A DNA stretch of 64,000 nt from Parabacteroides faecis (GTDB lineage Bacteria > Bacteroidota > Bacteroidia > Bacteroidales > Tannerellaceae). The position numbers and the translations under genes were made by a program. The stretch covers positions 124,001 through 188,000 of the forward strand of contig NZ_BMPB01000001.1 of the NCBI RefSeq assembly GCF_014647375.1, in the 5' to 3' direction. Below, piece after piece: positions 17,669 to 27,300 of this stretch. Position 1 is the first letter of the stretch. The number at the start of each line of letters is the position of its first letter. Below the pieces are notes generated by a model that was not told the DNA's origin, ran no database searches, and saw nothing but the letters and a program-made list of their open reading frames with translations.

Positions 17669-18655
17669 TTATATTTCCAAAATAGTTACATGACGATCAT
17701 CTATTACATATTTGATCGGAATAGATAGATTGACAATTTCCATGATATCCTTTATACTTTGTCCGCGATAAAAAGTCCCGGTAAATGTCTTTTTGTAGAG
17801 ATCTTCCGACAATACAGTGAACTTTACTCCATAAACATGGCTCAGCCTGTCAAGGATGACTTCCAGACTTTGTCCGGGGAAGTAGTAATATCCCGAAGTC
17901 CAGGATACAAACTGCCGGGCATCAACCTTTTGCAAAGAACTTACTTTCGTATTACGGTTATAAGTAAACTGTTCATTAGGATGTAATGTTATTTTTTCTG
18001 ACAAATGAGCAGAAGTCAACCGGACAGAACCTTCCAATAATGTTGTTATTACTAATGAATCCATAGAATAAGCCATTACATTAAACTTTGTACCCAAAGC
18101 TTCTATATCCTGTTCCCGGGTTTTTACAATAAAAGGTTTATTTTTTTGTTTGGCAACATCAAAAAAGGCTTCTCCTTCCAAGTAAACAATTCGTTTTTTT
18201 TCACCAAAATCCTTCGCATAATGGAAAGTAGTTGTTGAACCGAGACTGACACGAGTTCCATCCGGAAGTTCGACAATATCTGCTTCCAAACCGTCACCAC
18301 CGATATAACGTGTATTTAATCCTTTTCCCTCTCCATCTTTCAGAATAGTTAAAAAGAAAACAGTACTAAACATGACAGCAAATAATACTATTGCCGCATA
18401 GCTAGCCCATTTATACCAAAAATTAAAATAATATGGTTTCTTTCCTGTTTTTTTCTTAAATAAACGCTCCCAACTTTCATCAATATTGTCTAGATTTTTA
18501 GGAGATTTATTTGCATCATACAACATTTTAATATCGAAAAAAAATTCTTTATTCGAATCGCTTTTATTGACCCACTCATAAAATTCATTTATTTCATCTT
18601 TATTAGAGTGTCCTTCCAAATAATCAATGATTAATTTTATATATTTATTTTCCAT
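17669..18655 (-). CDS. FecR-family anti-sigma factor (FecR2), no own sigma gene
   Basis: Inner-membrane anti-sigma factor with the same layout as FecR1: cytoplasmic residues 1-80, membrane helix about 84-104, FecR domain (ELPDGTRVSLGSTTTF, IVYLEGEAFFDVAK, ALGTKFNVMAY) and C-terminal TFTGTFYRGQSIKDIM. Long blocks are identical to FecR1 in the periplasmic part, while the N-terminal sigma-binding part is less alike. No sigma gene lies upstream; the gene there is a GH36-like enzyme with its own terminator. FecR2 may therefore control the sigma factor at 11773-12318 or one encoded elsewhere. Confidence 0.95.
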   Translation of the reverse strand: MENKYIKLIIDYLEGHSNKDEINEFYEWVNKSDSNKEFFFDIKMLYDANKSPKNLDNIDESWERLFKKKTGKKPYYFNFWYKWASYAAIVLFAVMFSTVFFLTILKDGEGKGLNTRYIGGDGLEADIVELPDGTRVSLGSTTTFHYAKDFGEKKRIVYLEGEAFFDVAKQKNKPFIVKTREQDIEALGTKFNVMAYSMDSLVITTLLEGSVRLTSAHLSEKITLHPNEQFTYNRNTKVSSLQKVDARQFVSWTSGYYYFPGQSLEVILDRLSHVYGVKFTVLSEDLYKKTFTGTFYRGQSIKDIMEIVNLSIPIKYVIDDRHVTILEI

Positions 18656-18702
18656 GTATTCCTATTAGTGATTTTTTCTGACAAATTCAACTCCTATGAA
18701 TA

Positions 18703-18734
18703 TATAACGAATGACAGATAAAAAGTACTCACAA
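18703..18734 (-). promoter_or_regulatory. ECF-type promoter of fecR2
   Basis: Minus-strand TTGTGAGTA (18734-18726) and CGTTATA (18709-18703) with a 16-base spacer, 48 bases before the fecR2 start. The boxes and spacing match those before fecR1, and part of the spacer and flank (TTCATA downstream) is also shared. Confidence 0.6.
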
Positions 18735-18793
18735 CAAAATCATATTTTTTTGTACTAAAATCATGATCCATTATAAATCAAAGTAAGAAGAAT

Positions 18794-18839
18794 GAAAAAA
18801 ATAAGGGGTAGACTTTATACAAAAAACCTACCCATTATT
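18794..18839 (-). terminator. Terminator after the GH36-like gene
   Basis: On the minus strand AATAATGGGTAG pairs with CTACCCCTTATT (one mismatch) and runs into a T tract. It ends the transcript of the GH36-like gene, so fecR2 needs its own promoter. Confidence 0.7.
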
Positions 18840-18877
18840 ACAAAATATAACTCAGATCAAATAAATCAAAACCAGAG

Positions 18878-20905
18878 CTAATATACTTCTATAAGATAGC
18901 TTCCTTTAAAGGAAATATTAATTACCGGATCAGAACCATCAACCTGGTAATTTTTCAAAGAATCATCGGTATATTCACAAACTGTATACTTTTTATTTTC
19001 GAGACCTTTTAAAACAATCTCTCCATCCCAATCATCCGCATAAAAAGCATAATACATCTTCCCTTCTTTTTCTATTACATGCGTTTCAGGCTTGTCGTAA
19101 CCCAAGTCATATAAATTCAGATATTCACCCTTTGACAGCATCTTATCGTTATAAATACCAACCCACTTTTTAAACCAGGCTTCTTTTTCCGGAGTGAGCA
19201 AATAAGAGATCTTTACCTCCGGATTATCTCTAGGATAAGTAAATTTAGAGCCAACTACCGCTCCGACTCCAATCTGGGTAGGAAAATCGTTTCCGTTATC
19301 ACTCAACTCCACATGGTCTGCATAATATGCTATTTTATCAAAGATAGCCCGGTAGACTTTTCCCTTCAGCCTGATCTGCCAACTGGATAACGGATCGGAA
19401 GAAACAGCCTGATTCATATACGGCATATTGAAAAAGTTCATGGCAGTGCCACAAGGGCAGTTTTGCACAACAGCATTTGGATTGATTTTCCGTGCCGTTT
19501 CAAAAATACCTTTGTAAAAAGCAGGCAACTGTTCGATGGCCTGTTCCGGATAATCTAATCCGCTTCGGGGGTTATAATCGGGAGGACAACAATTGAGATG
19601 CTGTCCGTCCAGCTTTAGTCCGTCGAATCCCCAGTCCCCAATAAACTTTTCAACCAATTCGTTCGTATATTTCTCGGTATACGGATTTACAGGCGATAGA
19701 TAAAAACAATTCCACCAGGTTATCATGCACGGAAGCCTCTCTTTCGTCAGCAATTTCATTTTGGAACTTTCCTTCAGCAGTTGGGAGTTAGGATCTGCGG
19801 CTAAAGGCGCCCACCATAATTTCGCTTTCAATCCATGTCGATGAATTAAATCTACTAAAGCTTTCATATCCTTATCGCCTCCCGGAAAACGCTTATTCAT
19901 ATCCCAATCACCAATTGCAACCTGAAAACCATCATCTACATCCACCCATTTAAAACCTAATTCTTTCACTTTGGGCAACGTGGCTTTTATTTCATCCATC
20001 GTAAAATTACGTTCATATCCCCAGGCACACCAAACTGCATCGAAAGCATCTTCCTCAGGAGCAGCAAACTCCATACCCTTAGATTGCATATATTTGGAGA
20101 ACTGACGCAAAGGATTATAAAAATCGCCGGTATGCACACTTACAAATGTATTATAAGTCGATATTGTATCATTCCTTTTAAAATCAATGGGAGAGCTATA
20201 TTCATATAAAACTTTGGCATTGGCTTTATTCTCATATTTCTGCCTGCTCACCGGAAAACTGACTAAGCGTAATACATCGTCAGTAACGCCTATAGCAAAT
20301 CCACCGTCTTTCCGCCACAGATCGCAGACAGGTATTCCACCGCCATAATCGGAATTATTCATCCCCATATAATTTTTTTTATAAAATCCGGGGGTAACAG
20401 GTAAAACCCAGTCGCCTCTGGAACTTGTCGAACTACATTGCAACGACCATACCGGCTCAGAGTCTTCTTCACGATCCATATACAAATCATGATTCACCCA
20501 GGCTGTAACAACAGGTTCCTTTTCTCCCTTATTTACATACTTAATAGTAAACAACAACATTCCCGGAAAAGAGTCAGGAGCCATTATATTTACGATCTTT
20601 TCAATCTCAATCCCATTTTTCTGATAAATTCCGGTCAGCTCATAAATAGTTTTGTCGACTTGTTTCGACTTTCTCATGTCTTTCAAAGTAAAATCGTTTG
20701 CAACACCTTCTCTCATTACAAGATAATCAGATGCAACAAAATCGCTATAAAAAGGTAATACATCATCTCCAATCATAGAGATATTCGTATACATTCGTCC
20801 GTCTATTTTCAAAGATATATTACCATTAATAATTTCTTTTTTTTCATTACAAGACGTCAAAAAAAACAATACATACAGGATAGAATACAGATAGTTTATT
20901 CGCAT
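18878..20905 (-). CDS. GH36-like (clan GH-D) alpha-galactosidase lipoprotein
   Basis: Probable alpha-galactosidase or related retaining glycosidase of clan GH-D. It has a lipobox with Cys19 (FLTSCNE), an N-terminal beta-sandwich (about 25-290), then a TIM barrel starting at VWCAWGYERNF with KWVDVDDGFQ, AKLWWAPLAADP, GFDGLKLDGQHLNCCPP (nucleophile Asp in KLDG) and VSSDPLSSWQIR (candidate acid/base Asp). A C-terminal all-beta domain completes it. At 675 residues it is close to the usual GH36 length. It faces the GNAT gene across a short AT-rich divergent promoter region. It may remove terminal alpha-galactose before the SusC2/D2 system acts; exact specificity is unknown. Confidence 0.85.
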   Translation of the reverse strand: MRINYLYSILYVLFFLTSCNEKKEIINGNISLKIDGRMYTNISMIGDDVLPFYSDFVASDYLVMREGVANDFTLKDMRKSKQVDKTIYELTGIYQKNGIEIEKIVNIMAPDSFPGMLLFTIKYVNKGEKEPVVTAWVNHDLYMDREEDSEPVWSLQCSSTSSRGDWVLPVTPGFYKKNYMGMNNSDYGGGIPVCDLWRKDGGFAIGVTDDVLRLVSFPVSRQKYENKANAKVLYEYSSPIDFKRNDTISTYNTFVSVHTGDFYNPLRQFSKYMQSKGMEFAAPEEDAFDAVWCAWGYERNFTMDEIKATLPKVKELGFKWVDVDDGFQVAIGDWDMNKRFPGGDKDMKALVDLIHRHGLKAKLWWAPLAADPNSQLLKESSKMKLLTKERLPCMITWWNCFYLSPVNPYTEKYTNELVEKFIGDWGFDGLKLDGQHLNCCPPDYNPRSGLDYPEQAIEQLPAFYKGIFETARKINPNAVVQNCPCGTAMNFFNMPYMNQAVSSDPLSSWQIRLKGKVYRAIFDKIAYYADHVELSDNGNDFPTQIGVGAVVGSKFTYPRDNPEVKISYLLTPEKEAWFKKWVGIYNDKMLSKGEYLNLYDLGYDKPETHVIEKEGKMYYAFYADDWDGEIVLKGLENKKYTVCEYTDDSLKNYQVDGSDPVINISFKGSYLIEVY

Positions 20906-20946
20906 AATTCGGGTATATAAAAATAATTTTTTAATAAAATAATCGT

Positions 20947-20954
20947 CAAATATA
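20947..20954 (-). promoter_or_regulatory. -7 box (TATATTTG) for the GH36-like gene
   Basis: Minus-strand TATATTTG matches the TAnnTTTG consensus 41 bases before the GH36-like start. No clear -33 TTTG is visible. It lies 12 bases from the opposing box of the GNAT gene, so the two promoters overlap. Confidence 0.4.
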
Positions 20955-20966
20955 TATATCTTTTTC

Positions 20967-20974
20967 TATATTTG
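20967..20974 (+). promoter_or_regulatory. -7 box (TATATTTG) for the GNAT gene
   Basis: TATATTTG on the plus strand, 33 bases before the acetyltransferase start, matches the Bacteroidetes -7 consensus. No -33 box was recognised. Confidence 0.4.
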
Positions 20975-21007
20975 CTATCATATTTATTACAATATAAATT
21001 ATAAAAA

Positions 21008-21439
21008 ATGGAAATAAAAATCATTAAACAAATCACAGACGAAGTAATTGAAGGATTACAGAATATTCTTCCTCAACTGTCTCCATCATCGGTATTTATT
21101 TTAGATAAAAAGCATCTGGAAAATGTAATTAAATCAGATTCTATAACTCTATTTATTGCTGAAGATGAAAATAAAGTTTTAGGCACTTTAACGCTTGCAA
21201 TATATCCAACACCTCTTACCAGAAAGGCATGGATTGAAGATGTTGTAACCGATAATGCAGCCAGAGGAAAAGGAATCGGAAAACTATTAATTGAGGCGGC
21301 GATGGAACATGCCCAAAAATTGGGAATTGAGAAAGTCGACTTAACATCAAGCAATGATAGGATTGCTGCCCACGGATTATATAAAAAGACCGGATTTGAA
21401 AAAAGAGATACTTCCGTTTTCAGAAGGTATATCAAGTAG
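21008..21439 (+). CDS. GNAT-family N-acetyltransferase
   Basis: Small cytoplasmic acetyl-CoA-dependent acetyltransferase of 143 residues. Motif A is clear: IEDVVTDNAARGKGIGKLL, with the RGKGIG pyrophosphate-binding loop, followed by DLTSSNDRIAAHGLYKKTGF, typical of the last helix and strand. The substrate cannot be predicted. It is a single-gene unit read divergently from the GH36-like gene, and a weak hairpin follows it. Confidence 0.9.
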   Translation: MEIKIIKQITDEVIEGLQNILPQLSPSSVFILDKKHLENVIKSDSITLFIAEDENKVLGTLTLAIYPTPLTRKAWIEDVVTDNAARGKGIGKLLIEAAMEHAQKLGIEKVDLTSSNDRIAAHGLYKKTGFEKRDTSVFRRYIK

Positions 21440-22288
21440 CTACTGACACTATAGTTTTCATAGAAAAACTATTTTCGGATAGAGAGTAAACCGAACAAAA
21501 GAAAAAACAGATATGTCAAAATGATATTTCAAGTGCTTTTTTACGGTAAGGTATGGAGCTTGACCAAACACAGTCATATTTTAGAGGATTCTCCGGAAGT
21601 TCAAATATATCGTATTGCAATAAAGGTGAAGATAAAACAAACTTTAAGACAGGATAATTCAAACAACAGTTCTCATTTATTCTTAAATTTTAATCCTCAG
21701 AAGATTAATGCAAGGCTCTTTTTGAATGATCTCGCCTACCTTTCAGAGTAAAAAAGAGGCCGAAAAACATAAGATTGGGGTAAAAAATCATACGACTAAG
21801 CTCCATTTAAATATTATTTAACATATTTTTCTATTAAAACAAATCCCCAGTTCATTTAAAAGGAAATTTTTTTCGTTTAAAACGAGATGAATTTTCTTTT
21901 AAACAAACTGAAAAATCAGAGAAGAAAGGCCTATGTGTTAAATATTGTAATCAAATATTCTCTAAAACAGTTAATTCAAAACACACATACATTAGTATCA
22001 CAAGCTATTTTTTAACTATTTGATAGCATAATACAGTATTTAATAGCTATTTATTATTTTACAAAAACTGATCAATAAAAAAACTCCACATTTCACATCT
22101 CCGGCATACGTCAGTAAATACAAAGGATAGCATAAGAAGGAGTTAAAATAGTCATAAAAGCTTGACACAAATGATAAAATAGAATAAAATAGAAAACAAG
22201 AACCTATCTACAGTATCAGCTTATTAAATTAAATTTTATCTTTAATCCATATAAATCAACCAACGATTAACACTAAAAACACTCCTAT
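21440..22288 (+). other. AT-rich 849-base intergenic region
   Basis: No convincing gene. A hairpin ATAGTTTT/AAAACTAT at 21451-21472 followed by TTT may end the GNAT transcript. An open frame at 21521-21751 has no recognisable family, no ribosome-binding site and skewed composition. Around 21850-21910 three TTTAAA-centred blocks recur, and ATAAAATAGA is repeated twice in tandem at 22174-22193 before the next gene. Confidence 0.6.
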
Positions 22289-24259
22289 ATGAAAAAGCAA
22301 GCTACCATTTTATTCTTACTCCTGGGGATAAGCTACACTACATTCGCCCAGCGCATCATAAAAAATCCTGAATATGAATTCAAGAGTACCGGTATCAATA
22401 CGATTACCCAAATAGAGCGAAACAAAGAAAACACACGGATACAAATACACAGTGAATTCATACCCCATTGGTGGATCACTTTCGACAGTACCTCTTACAT
22501 CAAAGATCCAGATTCCGGAAAGAAATATTTTCCCATCGGAATTGAAGGTACTACATTCGGTAAACAAACGTTCATGCCCGACTCCGGCGATTCGATATTT
22601 ACCTTGATCTTTCCGCCTCTCGATAAAAAAATGAAGAAATTCGATTATATGGAATCAGATACAGGGGAAGGCTCTATTTTTGGAGTCTCATTGGAAAAAA
22701 AGAAAAAACAAAAAAACAAACAGACAGAAGAAGGAATATACGGAACATGGAAAGATATGGAAAACTATTTGGCTACAGAAGCCGATCCGTCAGTTAATTA
22801 TGGGAGCGATTTCTTCCGGAAAGACACAGCTCACTTACGTGGTTTTCTGAAAGGGTATGATAGTCGCGCCGGATTCAATACGGGTATAATCTATATTAAT
22901 AATGTTATGACCCGCGAAGATTATCCGACTGTTGTACAAATTCATCCTGACGGACGCTTTGAAGCAGATTTTCCGCTGAATCAACCTTGGGAAGGCTATA
23001 TCTTTTTTAAAAGAACAACAGTACCGTTTTATATCGAACCCGGAGAAACTTTATTCATTTCTCTCGACTGGGAAGATTTTCTGATGGCAGACCGGTATCG
23101 CGACCGCCGATATGAATTCAAAAACATAGTATACAAAGGTACCTCAGCCAGGATAAATGCTGAACTTTGCAGGATTAAAGTAAACACCTTCAGTTATAGG
23201 GATTTTGAAAACCAACTCAAGACGCTTTCCCCTGCGGATTTCAAACAACAGCAATTGGAGGCTCTTCAAGAAGCAAATGACTCGCTGGCACTAAAACTGA
23301 AACAAAACTCAACATCAATTAAAGGACAGCAAATTTTGAAAAATAAAATACTTTTGTCATTCTACGGAGCTTTGTTCGATTATGCGATGATGCGGACTCA
23401 TTATGCTGCCCGGGATTCTACCAACGAGATACTGAAACAACCGCTTCCGGACGATTATTACGACTTCCTTACACAGATTAATAGTAACGATAAAAACTTA
23501 ATGATCCCGAATTCATTCAGTAGTTTCATAAACCGTTATGAGTTTATGGGACCTTTCAATAAAGCCAATATGCCATTCAAACCCGAAGACAGGTTCGAAG
23601 TACTTAGTAAAGAATGGATACGTAAAGATTCTATTTTACGAAATGATCTGCAAATCACTCCCGGTTTATTGTTCGATATAGCCAAGGTTCGTTCATTGGA
23701 TTACGCCCTGAGTTCGATCACACCTAAAGAAGGAACTTTACTGGTCGGACAGCTAACCAGCAGCATCGCTGAACCTTTCCTGAAAGAAGAAGCAATGCGT
23801 ATGTATGCAAAAAAATTCCCGGAGGGAGAAAAACAGGCCTATAAACTTCCGGAAGGAAAAGCGACAGATATTTTCCGCAAAATGGTCAATCCGCACAAAG
23901 GGAAGTTTGTCTTAGTTGATTTTTGGGCTACAACCTGCGGCCCTTGCATTTATAGCATTAAAGAGATGCAGCCGCTAAGAGATAAATACAAAGGCAGTCC
24001 GGATCTTGCTTTTGTATATATTACGGACACAGGTGGTTCTCCGGAAAGCTCTTACAATAAATTCATTTCGGAAAATGATATGGGGGATAACTTGTTCCGC
24101 TTGTCTGAAGATGAATATAACTACTTGCGCCAGTTGTTCAGATTCAACGGTATACCCCGTTATGTCATGTTAAACCGGGATGGGGATGTAATCGATGACG
24201 ATTTTCCCGGACACAGTGCAAAAACAGAATTACAGAAGCTATTGCCGGATAGCAAATAA
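22289..24259 (+). CDS. Secreted TlpA/thioredoxin-fold protein with long N-terminal domain
   Basis: Exported protein (signal peptide to about FAQRI) with a C-terminal thioredoxin-like domain: FVLVDFWATTCGPC with the redox pair Cys550/Cys553, cis-Pro in FNGIPRYVML, and the DGDVIDDDFPGH tail strand. The first 500 residues form a large domain of the type found in Bacteroidetes TlpA-family proteins, rich in beta and helical stretches, with a KKKKQKNKQ patch near residue 140. It likely reduces disulfides or acts in maturation of cell-envelope proteins; the target is unknown. It stands alone, convergent with the next gene across a shared terminator. Confidence 0.85.
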   Translation: MKKQATILFLLLGISYTTFAQRIIKNPEYEFKSTGINTITQIERNKENTRIQIHSEFIPHWWITFDSTSYIKDPDSGKKYFPIGIEGTTFGKQTFMPDSGDSIFTLIFPPLDKKMKKFDYMESDTGEGSIFGVSLEKKKKQKNKQTEEGIYGTWKDMENYLATEADPSVNYGSDFFRKDTAHLRGFLKGYDSRAGFNTGIIYINNVMTREDYPTVVQIHPDGRFEADFPLNQPWEGYIFFKRTTVPFYIEPGETLFISLDWEDFLMADRYRDRRYEFKNIVYKGTSARINAELCRIKVNTFSYRDFENQLKTLSPADFKQQQLEALQEANDSLALKLKQNSTSIKGQQILKNKILLSFYGALFDYAMMRTHYAARDSTNEILKQPLPDDYYDFLTQINSNDKNLMIPNSFSSFINRYEFMGPFNKANMPFKPEDRFEVLSKEWIRKDSILRNDLQITPGLLFDIAKVRSLDYALSSITPKEGTLLVGQLTSSIAEPFLKEEAMRMYAKKFPEGEKQAYKLPEGKATDIFRKMVNPHKGKFVLVDFWATTCGPCIYSIKEMQPLRDKYKGSPDLAFVYITDTGGSPESSYNKFISENDMGDNLFRLSEDEYNYLRQLFRFNGIPRYVMLNRDGDVIDDDFPGHSAKTELQKLLPDSK

Positions 24260-24284
24260 ATCAGCTCAATAAAAGCACTAAAAA

Positions 24285-24333
24285 AAGAGGATGTTGCAAA
24301 AGCATTAAAAATAAAGCTTTACAACATCCTCTT
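24285..24333. terminator. Bidirectional terminator between convergent genes
   Basis: Perfect 12-base arms AAGAGGATGTTG and CAACATCCTCTT around a 25-base loop. On the minus strand the hairpin is followed by six T residues, and on the plus strand it lies just after the thioredoxin-fold gene, so it can serve both convergent genes. Confidence 0.8.
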
Positions 24334-24354
24334 AAAATATACTCCGATTAAAAT

Positions 24355-27300
24355 CTATTCAACAGTTATTATATGTACGGAAGGTTCATCCAGCGTAACT
24401 GTTTTCGTTTCTCCCGTCTCCGTATTAAAACAACGTATCGTATCTTTCTCCGTATTCTGCACTGTTACCTGCCAGCCATTATCAACCTTTGTAATACGTA
24501 AGATATCCGTCGTATTGCTACCGGGAGAAACTGCCAAACCATCGGCACAATGAATCGTTTCGATATGATAACGTCTCACATCGACAGGGAATTTCCAGCC
24601 ATTGCAAACGAATGTAGCCTGATGTTGCTGCTCATCACTTTGCCAGTCGGTGTTCAACAGATAAATAGTACGGCGATCCTTATTATCCCAGACAGTAAAA
24701 CCAACAGACGGAGCTGATTCGATCCAACCTTTTGAGAGTTCTTCACCGACTGTTTCTGTTGCTAACTCACGCATTGTCGCCTCATACTGGCTTCGTAAAG
24801 AGGCTTCTGCCGGATATACCGTCTGCGGGAAATAGATAATCTTTCCACTGCCAAACGAAATAACAGTCTTTCCACTCAATGACTTATAACTATCACCTAA
24901 CATTTCACGGATAACCGCATCGTTTACCGGAAACTTCACAGGCTGGTCCGGTTGAAGTTCGGCATTCAGGTGAGCAGCGGTCAGCACCAACGTTCCGCCG
25001 TTAAATACATAGTTGCGGATACGGAGGAAATCGCCTTCCTCAAAACTATTCCAGCCCAGGAAAACCATTGCCTTGTATTTATTCATCACATCCTGCGGAG
25101 CTTCGACAGGTAAGATATCCACTGTACCATAAGGGGTAGAAGTAAACCAACCTTTCGGACCACAACCGTCGACAATATTATCCGGATAGAAAACATTCAG
25201 CAAATCGAAACTTTCCGTCGCCTTGTTAAATTCCCATTTATCTCCCTTCTGTGACCAGAGACTGCCGCGGCCAAATGATTTCCAGGCATCATTTCTTCCC
25301 TGAAGAACGGCAATGTTACTTTTCAGTTCACCGCGCCGGGTATGTGTTTCTATAAAGTCAAGCACACGGTGCTGAGCATACAGATGTTCTTTGCCGGACT
25401 GGGAGTAACGGTCGTTTGCATATTCGTCCAGCCATAATGCCTCTTCGGTGTTCATATGGGAAGAACCGTGCATATAAGCTACTGCCAGTGACATATATAA
25501 ACGCAGGGAGTGTTTCGGATCGGTGAAAGGACCTGATCCCCATTGCATGGCATGCAACGTTCCATAATTTTGTTTACTATAGGCACGTGAGGCACCACGC
25601 AGGGAAGAGAGGATAATTTCTTCCGGGCCATACATCTGCTCGGCTCCCAGCCAGTTATAACCTGCCTGATATAAATAACGGAACATAGTGGACGGACCGG
25701 TATGACGACTGCTCTCCCCCTTTGAATAACGGAAGTTTTCAACCAATTTACGGGCACCGTCAGCCATATCCTTCACCCCATACGGGTCATAATGAATAAA
25801 TACGCCATGATCGGTGTAGATAGGACGATGTTTGGCAAAGATACCCCCATAAGGGCGGTTACGGGCAGCCATATCGGAGAAGACTCCCTGATACAGGAAA
25901 TGTTGCCAGTAATAATAACCACCGTCATTTTCATGTGCCTGTTTTCCGCGAAACATAGGAGATGCCAGTGTCTCCAGATCCGGATTGATACGTTTTCCTG
26001 CCAATGTACGGCCTTCTACCTGCCAGGCATAAGGAATCTGCAGCTTGTTCAGCAAACCGGTATAATGACGAATAACTTCCGGACGGGCAACACGGAAACC
26101 ACTCCACTGGTAAGACGGGCGGAACTGATACCAGTTTCCAATGCGTTTGGAAATATACCATTTGAAGAAATAATCATAAGGCGTATATTCCTTATCTATA
26201 TAAATCTCATCACCCGAAGAAATATATACCTCATCCGGCTCTTTTTCTATTATCTGGCGAATCATCACTTCCGCTTTCCGGCTTCCGTCATCAAAAGTCA
26301 TCGGGACGGCAGAAGCATAGTCTCCGGCACGAAATTCCACAACATGCAAACCGGTCTCTTTCAGTTCTATCTCCTGGAACGACGGGAATACGAAAGACGG
26401 AGCCTGTACTTTTAAACGTACATCCGGTTTGTTGGTTTCCAGCAAAACGCCGAAAGCCGCCCCTGCCGTTACATAATCAGGAACTGAAACGACCTCAAAG
26501 TCGCGGGCACTCTCCTCGATAAGTTCCAGAGAACGGAGTTCGTACGAATAAGCAGCACGGTTGTCTTCTTTCAATAGAGTCAGTTTCAGATCCCCTTTTC
26601 CCTGTACGGATTCAGGCAAAAGGATATAAAAGTCCGCTATATCGGAAGACCGGTCGAAAATGTTTCCTTCATAAACAGTTGTACCGTTGAAATCCAGCGT
26701 CCAACGCGGCCAACTCCGGGTGGACAGGTTACATCCCGTCCAGTAATTATAATCATCTGTTTTATCGGCAAACTTCGCAAAAGGAATGGAGCAGACCTGT
26801 TTCTTATTCTGCATCAGCCGGGGAGCTTCCACCCAGCATTCGCCACTGAAATGAGTTCCTCCGATACGTAAAAAGGCACATGCTACATTGTCGGGAAGGA
26901 CAAACTTCTGCACTACATTTTGGTATTTACCGGAACCTTCGGGCACAGGGAAATAAAGCAATGAATCCGGGCGATCGTAAATATCGTCTTTATAACGTCC
27001 CGGTTTTTTGTAAAATAATTCTATTTCCACTCCGAAGTCTCCACCGGGTGATACGGACAGATCTTGACGTTTTACGACCGGCAATGTGACCGTCAGTTCA
27101 CCGGGTTTCAGTAAATCACCCGATATACGGTAATAGGCATGCCGTTCGAAATTATTATCTTCTCCCTTAAAATACAGGGAATAGTTGTCTTTCTTTACAT
27201 GGACGGAGTCCAGATTGTCATCGATATAAAATTCCGATCGCCTGAACATTTCTTCTCCCCTTTTCTCAAAAGGAGCCGGCATTTTCACACCTCCGATTAC

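Noticed and set aside
21521-21751. Open frame of 76 codons after the GNAT gene
   Set aside because: No ribosome-binding site, no recognisable family and AT-rich composition like the surrounding non-coding DNA.
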